From NCBI GenBank assembly GCA_964555935.1, contig CAZKUN010000097.1, positions 1-30,140 of the forward strand: 30,140 nt of DNA, in the 5' to 3' direction. Under the pieces are notes generated by a model that saw nothing but the letters and a program-made list of their open reading frames with translations, searched no databases and was not told the DNA's origin. This DNA is from CAZKUN01 sp964555935. GTDB lineage: Bacteria > Armatimonadota > Zipacnadia > Zipacnadales > VGFC01. The position numbers and the translations under genes were made by a program. Below are positions 23,476 through 29,405 of this stretch, one piece after another (within the stretch, counting starts at the first letter, position 1; every line of letters starts with the position of its first letter).

Positions 23476-23837
23476 TTGAGCAGGCTCACCTCATCCGCGG
23501 TTGTCGTGCGGAGTGTTCGGTATACGTTCAGGATGATCGCCAGGCCCACCGCCGCCTCGCAGGCCGCGAGGGTGATAACGATCAGCGCGAAGATCTGCCC
23601 GTCGATCGCTAGATTGAAGAGTTCGACGATGTACATTTTCCCGGCGACGTCTACGATCTGCACCGGTGCCAGGAAGCGCTGGAAGGCAATGAGATTGATG
23701 TTCGCGGCGTTGAGCATCAATTCCACGCCCAGCAGGATTGCGATCGAGTTCTTGCGCGTGATAACCGCAAACAGACCGGTCGCGAACAGAATAGCCGCGA
23801 GCGCGAGGAAATGTTGGAGGGTTAGCTGACTCATCAT
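23469..23837 (-). CDS. nuoK: Complex I subunit K
   Basis: 122 residues with three transmembrane helices. The conserved Glu in Leu-Gly-Val-Glu-Leu-Met-Leu-Asn-Ala-Ala-Asn (TM2) and the second Glu in Ala-Ala-Cys-Glu-Ala-Ala-Val-Gly (TM3), both part of the proton path, are present. The loop between TM2 and TM3 is about 20 residues longer than in E. coli NuoK. Its ATG overlaps the nuoJ stop (TGATG), and its end overlaps nuoL, so nuoJ-K-L are tightly coupled. Confidence 0.96.
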   Translation of the reverse strand: MMSQLTLQHFLALAAILFATGLFAVITRKNSIAILLGVELMLNAANINLIAFQRFLAPVQIVDVAGKMYIVELFNLAIDGQIFALIVITLAACEAAVGLAIILNVYRTLRTTTADEVSLLKW

Positions 23838-24562
23838 CAGGCGCTCTCCTCCTCGCCCTCGGCGTCCGCGGGTTCATCGTCGTCATCATTGCCGCTCGGA
23901 CCCAGGATCTTCCCAGCCGCTACCCATCCCTTTTCGCGCCGGGCCATGATGATTGCGCCAACCATGGCTACGACCAGGATTAGCGACGTGAGTTCAAATG
24001 GCAACACGTAGTAGGTCAGGAAATAGAAGCCCGTGCGCCGCACGTTCGATTCCTTCATCTCGTATGGCCGCGGCTGGCCTGTTTCCTCATCCAGCTCTAC
24101 CGTGTAGGCGTACCAGTCGCTGCCCTTCTCGTGGCCGGTAATCTCAACCACCGGCACGTCCAGGCGGGCGTTGGGGCTCTGGAAATCCGGACCCGTCTGC
24201 CGAATTGACGCCAGCAATATCAGACCGATCAGGCCGGAGATGAGCAGGCCTGGCAGGACGATGTGGTGCTGCGCGACGATCGGTCCGGTGCGACGCTCGA
24301 GCAGGAAGATCGCGAACAGCATCAGGACCATGATCCCGCCGGCGTAGATCAACAGTTGAAACGCCAGCATGATCGCGGAGCCAAGCACGGCGTAGAGGCC
24401 CGCAATCCCCACAAAGCAAGGGAGCAGCGACAGGCACGCGTGCGTGACGCGTCGCGCGGTCACCACGAAGAGCGCGGACACCAATGTCAGCACCGCGAGC
24501 CCTGCGAAAACAAGCAGTTCCCACTGACCCCCGGTGATGAAGTTCTCTATCGATTGCATCAT
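23837..24562 (-). CDS. nuoJ: Complex I subunit J
   Basis: 241 residues with five transmembrane helices. The pi-bulge helix region (Gln-Leu-Leu-Ile-Tyr-Ala-Gly-Gly-Ile-Met-Val-Leu, TM3) that is diagnostic of NuoJ is present. Between TM4 and TM5 there is a loop of about 55 hydrophilic residues (about 120-175). The C-terminus has an acidic tail (four Asp, then Glu/Asp-rich) after Lys-Ile-Leu-Gly-Pro. It starts 4 bp after nuoI ends and overlaps nuoK. Confidence 0.95.
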   Translation of the reverse strand: MMQSIENFITGGQWELLVFAGLAVLTLVSALFVVTARRVTHACLSLLPCFVGIAGLYAVLGSAIMLAFQLLIYAGGIMVLMLFAIFLLERRTGPIVAQHHIVLPGLLISGLIGLILLASIRQTGPDFQSPNARLDVPVVEITGHEKGSDWYAYTVELDEETGQPRPYEMKESNVRRTGFYFLTYYVLPFELTSLILVVAMVGAIIMARREKGWVAAGKILGPSGNDDDDEPADAEGEEESA

Positions 24563-24566
24563 CGCG

Positions 24567-25061
24567 CTACTCTACCTCGACCGTCGAGATCTCGGTGTAG
24601 CTCTCGCCCTCTCGCGTCAGGCGATCCATGTCCCAGATGAAGTCTTCCATCTTCTCGACCGCGCCCACGTAGGTCTTCGTCATCGTGATCGCGTTGAACG
24701 GGCAGACCTCGGTGCACAGCCCGCAGTACATGCACTTAGCCATGTCGATCACGAACTCGACCGCCTTGCGCTCTTTGCCCTTGCCCTCGCCCGTCACCTT
24801 AATGCAGTTGTCCGGGCAGATCTTGGCGCACTGGCCGCAGGCCGTGCAGTTCAGCTCGCCCGATTCCGGGTCGGCAATCAGGCCGAGCATGCCGCGGTAG
24901 CCGGCGCCGGGCTGGTAGTCGTCTTCGGGTTGCTTGTTTGGGTAGCGGTCCGTGACGCTCTTCCGGAAGACGTGGCCCAAGGTCACGCGCATTCCGTCCA
25001 CGATGCTTTTCGCACCGCTCACCACGTCCGCAACAAGTTCCGCTACGTTTTGCTGTGCCAT
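24567..25061 (-). CDS. nuoI: Complex I subunit I (ferredoxin-like, two [4Fe-4S])
   Basis: 164 residues. The subunit carries the N6a/N6b clusters with ligands Cys72/75/78/82 and Cys110/113/116/120 in the two CxxCxxCxxxCP motifs. An N-terminal amphipathic helix anchors it to the membrane arm, followed by Tyr-Arg-Gly-Met-Leu. In an 11-subunit complex lacking NuoEFG this subunit is the likely entry point for electrons from ferredoxin or a partner protein. Its coding region is preceded by a 176-bp gap full of hairpins. A GGGGGAG sequence 13 bases before the ATG forms one arm of such a hairpin (25075-25091). Confidence 0.96.
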   Translation of the reverse strand: MAQQNVAELVADVVSGAKSIVDGMRVTLGHVFRKSVTDRYPNKQPEDDYQPGAGYRGMLGLIADPESGELNCTACGQCAKICPDNCIKVTGEGKGKERKAVEFVIDMAKCMYCGLCTEVCPFNAITMTKTYVGAVEKMEDFIWDMDRLTREGESYTEISTVEVE

Positions 25062-25237
25062 ATCCCAGTCTTATCTCCCCCGCTGGGGGAGTGGTCTCGC
25101 CCTGCCGTCTGTAGCACCGGCGCCCTCGCCGGTGCAGCTGTCGTCGTAGGACAGGCGCAGGGAAACTCGGTGTTTGAGTTTCCGCGCCTGTCATCAACCC
25201 GCGTAGCGACGGGCTTCCAGCCCGTCGAATGCCGTCC
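25062..25237. repeat. Hairpin-rich intergenic island between nuoH and nuoI
   Basis: Four hairpins lie in 176 bp. Stem 1: 25075-25091, perfect 7 bp, 3-nt loop. Stem 2: 25114-25135, perfect 9 bp, 4-nt loop. Stem 3: 25150-25192, 17 bp with one 2-nt bulge and 7-nt loop. Stem 4: 25207-25227, perfect 9 bp, part of the 30-bp repeat at 25199-25228. None has a T tract on the minus strand. The next largest gap inside the array is the 130 bp between hdrB and hdrA, which also holds this repeat. The island looks like accumulated small palindromic repeats, and it may affect stability or differential expression of the nuo transcript. Confidence 0.8.
25199..25228. repeat. Dispersed 30-bp repeat, copy 2
   Basis: Identical over 30 bases to 16414-16443. 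It begins 10 bp downstream of the nuoH stop codon and has a perfect 9-bp stem at 25207-25227. Both copies sit just beyond a stop codon and in the same orientation relative to transcription. Confidence 0.85.
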
Positions 25238-26311
25238 CTACCCACCCATCCCCGGATAGTCCCACCCCAGCATCACAACCACGCCGACGATCGCGATCCC
25301 AATGAGCCCCGCCGGGATGAGCAGCTTCCAACAGAAGCCCATCAACTGGTCGACGCGAAGCCGCGGCAGCGTCCAGCGGACCCAGATTATCACCAACAGG
25401 ACCGCCCACGCTTTCCCGTAGATCACGAGCGGCCCGGGGATGAAGTCGAGCGCGGGAATACCCGTGTGCCAGCCGCCCAGGAAGAGGGTGGCGAAGATCA
25501 GCGAGACGATGAACGAGTTCGCGAACTCGCCCACGAAGAAGAGGCCGAACTTCATGCCGGTGTACTCGGTGTTGAACCCGCTAACAAGCTCGCTTTCGGC
25601 TTCCGGCAGGTCAAACGGCGTCCGGTTCAACTCGGCGAGGCTGGCGATGAAGTAGACCAGGGCCGGCAACCACAGCCATGCCCTGAAGATGTACCACTCG
25701 AAGAACCAGCCCGACTGGCCCTCGGCGATCTCTCGCATCGACATGGAGCCGACCCACGTCACGAGCGCGATGACCGCCAGCGCCTGCGGGATCTCGTAAC
25801 TTACCATCTGCGCCGCCGAGCGCAATCCGCCGAGCAGCGACCACTTATTGTTGCTCGCCCAGCCGGCCATCATGATGCCGATGACCGCGATTGACGCGAC
25901 CGCTGAGATAAACAGAATGCCGATCGACAGATCCCCGCCGCTGGCGTCCTTGTCCCACGGGATGACCAGGAGCGTCACGATCGCCGTGGCGAACACCAGC
26001 ATCGGCGCGACCGTGAACATCACCTTGTCGCACGCGGCGGGCATGATGTCTTCCTTGAGCAGGAGCTTCAAGGCGTCCATCGGGGTCTGCAAGAGCCCGT
26101 ACGGTCCGACGCGCATCGGCCCGAGGCGCTGCTGGATGAGCGCGCTGACCTTGCGCTCGGCATAGATCACGTACATCACCGTGAGCAGGATGACCGCGAC
26201 GATGATGAGACACCCGAGCAGGCTGCCGATCATGCCAGCCAGCGGATCCGGGATGCCCCAGCCATTTGCGAGCGACTCAAGCCACTCGATGATCTTGCGG
26301 GTTAGCGACAC
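25238..26311 (-). CDS. nuoH: Complex I subunit H
   Basis: 357 residues, about eight transmembrane helices. The subunit forms the quinone cavity with NuoB and NuoD. The two diagnostic stretches are present: Ala-Glu-Arg-Lys-Val-Ser-Ala-Leu-Ile-Gln-Gln-Arg-Leu-Gly-Pro (about 50-64), and Ala-Glu-Leu-Asn-Arg-Thr-Pro-Phe-Asp-Leu-Pro-Glu-Ala-Glu-Ser-Glu-Leu (about 226-242). The start is a GTG at 26311; the AGGAG upstream is rather distant (about 13 bases). It lies about 47 bp after nuoD. Confidence 0.97.
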   Translation of the reverse strand: MSLTRKIIEWLESLANGWGIPDPLAGMIGSLLGCLIIVAVILLTVMYVIYAERKVSALIQQRLGPMRVGPYGLLQTPMDALKLLLKEDIMPAACDKVMFTVAPMLVFATAIVTLLVIPWDKDASGGDLSIGILFISAVASIAVIGIMMAGWASNNKWSLLGGLRSAAQMVSYEIPQALAVIALVTWVGSMSMREIAEGQSGWFFEWYIFRAWLWLPALVYFIASLAELNRTPFDLPEAESELVSGFNTEYTGMKFGLFFVGEFANSFIVSLIFATLFLGGWHTGIPALDFIPGPLVIYGKAWAVLLVIIWVRWTLPRLRVDQLMGFCWKLLIPAGLIGIAIVGVVVMLGWDYPGMGG

Positions 26312-26358
26312 GGGTCTATCCGACTCCTAAAGATCGGTTAACTCTTGCGCCGGCGCAA

Positions 26359-27477
26359 CTAACGATCGATGTCGCCGAGCACGATGTCGATACTGCCTAA
26401 GACGGCAACGAGGTCCGCGACGAGTCCGCCGCGTGACATCACGGGTATGGCTTGCAGGTTTGCGAATGACGGTGCTCGCCAGTGCATCCGAGGCGGCTTC
26501 GGGCTGCCATCGCTGATGAGATAGCACCCCAGCTCGCCGCGCGGCGACTCAACGTGCGTGTAAGACTCGCCCTCTGGCGGCCGAATGGTCTTGGGGACCT
26601 TGGTCTGGAAGTCCTCGCCCTTCATCCCGTCCAGAGCGTCGAGGCACTGCAGCGCCAGTTTGCGGCTCTGGCGCATCTCCTCCATACGCACCCGGTACCG
26701 AGCGAGGCAGTCGCCCTCTTGCTCGACGGGCACGTCAAACTCAAGCTCGGGATAAACGCTGTAAGGGTCGTCGCGGCGGATGTCCCAATCGATGCCCGAC
26801 GCGCGAGCCATCGGCCCGCTGATCGCGTAATCGACAGCCTCGTCCTTTGAGAGGAACCCGACGCCATCCACGCGGCCTTGGAAGATCCGGTTATTCGTGA
26901 AGATCTGATCGTACTCGCCCATGCGTTCGGGGAGGATGTTCAGGAAGTCGCGGCACTTCTCGCCGAAGCCCACGGGAAGATCGTTCCTCAACCCGCCAAT
27001 CCGCATGTAGTTATATAGAAGGCGTTGGCCCGTGACCGATTCGAGCAGGTCGAGCACGACTTCTCGCTCGCGGAAGCAGTAGAGGAACAGGGTGATCGCG
27101 CCGAGGTCGAGTCCGAATGTCCCGAGCCACAGCAAGTGGCTCTGGAGCCGTTGCATCTCTGACATCAGGACCCGAATGTACTCGCAGCGCCGGGGGACTT
27201 CAACGCCCAGCATCCCCTCAACGCCACGCACGTAGACGAAGTTGTTGATCAGCGAGCCGAGGTAGTCGAACCGGTCTGTGAACGGGACGATCTGCACGTA
27301 TGTTCGGTTCTCGCAGATCTTCTCCATGGAGCTGTGCAGGTAGCCGATCACCGGATCGCACTCGATGATCAACTCGCCGTCAAGCGTCAGCACGAGCCTC
27401 AGCACCCCGTGCGTGCTCGGGTGCTGCGGCCCCATGTTGAGGACAAGGTCTTCGGTTGTGAAGTCCGTGACTTCCAT
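26359..27477 (-). CDS. nuoD: Complex I subunit D (49-kDa homologue, quinone site)
   Basis: 372 residues. The N-terminal loop Met-Gly-Pro-Gln-His-Pro-Ser-Thr-His-Gly (15-24), which lines the quinone pocket, is intact. The C-terminus ends in the typical Asp-Ile-Val-Leu-Gly-Asp-Ile-Asp-Arg. NuoC and NuoD are separate genes, not the NuoCD fusion of enterobacteria. The ATG at 27477 is 7 bp after the nuoC stop; the upstream ORF extension to 27573 runs over nuoC and is rejected. The four NiFe-ligand Cys of the ancestral hydrogenase are absent, as expected for complex I. Confidence 0.97.
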   Translation of the reverse strand: MEVTDFTTEDLVLNMGPQHPSTHGVLRLVLTLDGELIIECDPVIGYLHSSMEKICENRTYVQIVPFTDRFDYLGSLINNFVYVRGVEGMLGVEVPRRCEYIRVLMSEMQRLQSHLLWLGTFGLDLGAITLFLYCFREREVVLDLLESVTGQRLLYNYMRIGGLRNDLPVGFGEKCRDFLNILPERMGEYDQIFTNNRIFQGRVDGVGFLSKDEAVDYAISGPMARASGIDWDIRRDDPYSVYPELEFDVPVEQEGDCLARYRVRMEEMRQSRKLALQCLDALDGMKGEDFQTKVPKTIRPPEGESYTHVESPRGELGCYLISDGSPKPPRMHWRAPSFANLQAIPVMSRGGLVADLVAVLGSIDIVLGDIDR

Positions 27478-27484
27478 GATCGCC

Positions 27485-28024
27485 TTAGCCCAGCTCGTGC
27501 GTCGGATCAGGCCGCAGATACGGGTGATCCGGAATCTCGTAGTCTTTCCGCATCGGGAAGCCCTCCCAGTCATCGGGAAGGAGCAACTTGCGCGGATCGG
27601 GGTGGCTCTCGAAAACGATACCGTACATCTCGGCCGCCTCGCGCTCGTTCCAGTTCGCGGCGCGGAAGACGCTCGCGAGCGACGGAACTACTGGCTCCTC
27701 GCGAGGGACGCGCACGTGGATGGCGACGTGCTCAGGCTTGCCGAGCTGATAGATGTGGTACGCCACGCCAAGCTCTTCGCCGTGGTCGATGCCACACAGG
27801 TTCGCGAGGAAGTTGTAGGCCCCGGCCTCCCGGTCCCGCAAGGCCGTGATAGCCTCAACGAGGCCCTCGGCCTTCAGCGTCAGGTTGACGCTGGTGCCGG
27901 AGACGCTGGCCTCGACAATGGCGTCGCCAAGCATCTCGACGATATCGTCGGGCACGGGTACCTCAGGAACCTGTGGCTCTTCCTCTTCGGCCACCGAATT
28001 GCCGTCGGCGCTATTCTCCGTCAC
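27485..28024 (-). CDS. nuoC: Complex I subunit C (30-kDa homologue)
   Basis: 179 residues from the GTG at 28024, which overlaps nuoB by 14 bp and has GAGG 8 bases upstream. The longer ORF from 28096 runs through nuoB. The family signature is clear: Trp-Asn-Glu-Arg-Glu-Ala-Ala-Glu-Met-Tyr-Gly-Ile (about 125-136), then His-Pro-Asp-Pro-Arg-Lys-Leu-Leu-Leu-Pro-Asp-Asp-Trp-Glu-Gly-Phe-Pro. The first 20 residues are acidic and Pro-rich. It supports NuoD/NuoI in the connecting arm. Confidence 0.95.
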   Translation of the reverse strand: MTENSADGNSVAEEEEPQVPEVPVPDDIVEMLGDAIVEASVSGTSVNLTLKAEGLVEAITALRDREAGAYNFLANLCGIDHGEELGVAYHIYQLGKPEHVAIHVRVPREEPVVPSLASVFRAANWNEREAAEMYGIVFESHPDPRKLLLPDDWEGFPMRKDYEIPDHPYLRPDPTHELG

Positions 28025-28679
28025 TTCGCAGAACCTCGTACCTTGGGTCGCCCGGCTTGATCCCCTCGACCTTGGGGGCCTCGGCAATCGAGTCACGGCG
28101 CATAATCTGCTGGAGCTGCAACAATCCGTCGATCAGGGCCTCGGGGCGCGGCGGGCATCCCGGCACGTAAACGTCAACCGGCACGATGCGGTCAACGCCC
28201 TTGACCACGCTATACGCATCGTGGTAGAAGCGCCCCGCCGAATTCGCGCAGCTTCCAAGAGCCAGCACGTAGCGTGGCTCGGGCATCTGGTGGTAGAGGC
28301 GCGCCAGGACGGGCGCCATCTTCATGGTAACGGTGCCCGCGACGATCATCGCGTCGGCCTGACGAGGCGTCGCGCGGAAGATGATACCGAAGCGGTCGAG
28401 ATCCCATCGCGAGGCGCCGGTCGCCATCATCTCAATGGCGCAACACGCCAGACCAAACGTCATCGGCCAGAGACTGCAGTAGCGCCCCATGTTGAGGACG
28501 CGGTCGAGCAGCGCAACGGCCTTCTCGCCGCCCGGCCCCTTCTCCGCCGCCCAGCGAGCCGCGCGGCGCAGGGGGGTGTCGGTGAACCGCACGAAGGCAG
28601 CCTGGCCCTTGGCCATCGGGTCGCCGCCGGCGTCATCGGCTGCTTCCTGTAGCTTGCTCGGAAGATCGCTCAGAGCCAC
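28011..28679 (-). CDS. nuoB: Complex I subunit B (cluster N2)
   Basis: 222 residues from the GTG at 28679 (GGGAG 7 bases upstream); an in-frame GTG at 28700 is possible. The N2 [4Fe-4S] ligands are all present: Cys79-Cys80 in Gly-Leu-Ala-Cys-Cys-Ala-Ile-Glu, Cys144 in Gly-Ser-Cys-Ala, and Cys175 in Val-Pro-Gly-Cys-Pro-Pro-Arg-Pro-Glu. The subunit has about 50 residues more at its N-terminus than minimal NuoB. It overlaps the end of nuoA by 10 bp and the start of nuoC by 14 bp, so nuoA-B-C are translationally coupled. Confidence 0.96.
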   Translation of the reverse strand: MALSDLPSKLQEAADDAGGDPMAKGQAAFVRFTDTPLRRAARWAAEKGPGGEKAVALLDRVLNMGRYCSLWPMTFGLACCAIEMMATGASRWDLDRFGIIFRATPRQADAMIVAGTVTMKMAPVLARLYHQMPEPRYVLALGSCANSAGRFYHDAYSVVKGVDRIVPVDVYVPGCPPRPEALIDGLLQLQQIMRRDSIAEAPKVEGIKPGDPRYEVLRSDGE

Positions 28680-29038
28680 TCCAGCGCTCCCTTCCGCCAC
28701 GCATAGGCAAAGCCGACGACAAGCACCGCGAGAAAGACGAGCATCTCAAGCAGCACGAATACGCCCATTGAGGCTGAGAGATCTCTGAAGACGGTTGCCC
28801 AGGGGTATAGGTAGATGGTCTCGACGTCGAAGACGACGAAGACGAGCGCAAACAGATAGTAGCGAATGTAGAACTGAGCCCATGACTCGGTCAGGGGATC
28901 AACACCACACTCGTAAGTGGTCAGTTTCTCGTCGTAGGGGTCGTGGGGCCGCAATATATACGCCGTTGCGACCATGGCGACACTGAACCCGACACCGACC
29001 AGTACGAACGTGAGTACGGGCCCGAATTGGTCACCCAT
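28670..29038 (-). CDS. nuoA: Complex I subunit A
   Basis: 122 residues from the ATG at 29038, which has AAGG 5 bases upstream; a GTG at 29062 would add 8 residues and end against the Rex-like site. Three transmembrane helices flank the conserved loop Thr-Tyr-Glu-Cys-Gly-Val-Asp-Pro (about 41-48) and Phe-Asp-Val-Glu-Thr-Ile-Tyr-Leu-Tyr-Pro-Trp (about 70-80). It is the first gene of the leftward array and hence likely the first gene of the nuo-hdr-flx transcript. Confidence 0.96.
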   Translation of the reverse strand: MGDQFGPVLTFVLVGVGFSVAMVATAYILRPHDPYDEKLTTYECGVDPLTESWAQFYIRYYLFALVFVVFDVETIYLYPWATVFRDLSASMGVFVLLEMLVFLAVLVVGFAYAWRKGALEWL

Positions 29039-29066
29039 GGGTGCCTTTGCCTTCACGTGCACTAGT

Positions 29067-29084
29067 TTGTGCCGACGGCCACGA
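29067..29084 (-). promoter_or_regulatory. Candidate Rex operator upstream of nuoA
   Basis: The 18-bp site TTGTG-N8-CACGA matches the outer half-sites of the Rex consensus TTGTG-N8-CACAA with one mismatch and the exact spacing. It lies 29 bp before the nuoA ATG and about 12 bp downstream of a possible -10 box. A rex gene is in the same array. Inner bases fit the consensus poorly, so affinity is uncertain. Confidence 0.5.
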
Positions 29085-29095
29085 ACTGGGACGTA

Positions 29096-29101
29096 ATTAT
29101 G
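29096..29101 (-). promoter_or_regulatory. Possible -10 box for the nuo-hdr-flx array
   Basis: CATAAT on the minus strand (5 of 6 to TATAAT) lies where it would place the start of transcription a few bases before the candidate Rex site. No recognisable -35 is found 17 bp upstream (GC-rich CGGCGC), so this is weak. Confidence 0.3.
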
Positions 29102-29405
29102 CTGCCCGGCGTTTTGGAGCGCCGGACCGGTCTCGCTAAGCCTATACTTAGGGGTCTATCGTGGATGCGTGATCTACGAAGAACCTAGGCGAGGCTCCTT
29201 CATCAGCATAGTATCCGAGCTGTCCCGTCCAATGTACGTCGCGCAAACACCGGGAGTGAGTATATGCATGTATTTGGTCCTTGTCAACCAGGTTCTGATA
29301 CCACAATGAATCTATCGCTTGGTGCGGGCAGGCCGGGGGGCGACTTGACACGAATGTCACGCTGCGAGCACCCCTACCTGCGCAACCAACCAAGGCGGTG
29401 AAGAC
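29102..29405. other. Divergent intergenic region between nuoA and the amidohydrolase gene
   Basis: About 300 bp without a gene. Besides the nuo-side elements it holds a small hairpin (CCGGCG/CGCCGG arms, about 29106-29125), a palindrome CTAAG-N6-CTTAG (29136-29151) and, nearer the rightward gene, TGACA-N4-TGTCA (about 29346-29359) beginning inside a TTGACA that could be a -35 box. No clear -10 is seen for the rightward gene. No RNA gene or small ORF with a good ribosome site was recognised. Confidence 0.5.

Noticed and set aside
25075..25227. Considered the nuoH-nuoI stems as transcription terminators
   Set aside because: No T tract follows any stem on the minus strand, and essential complex I genes lie downstream in the same direction.
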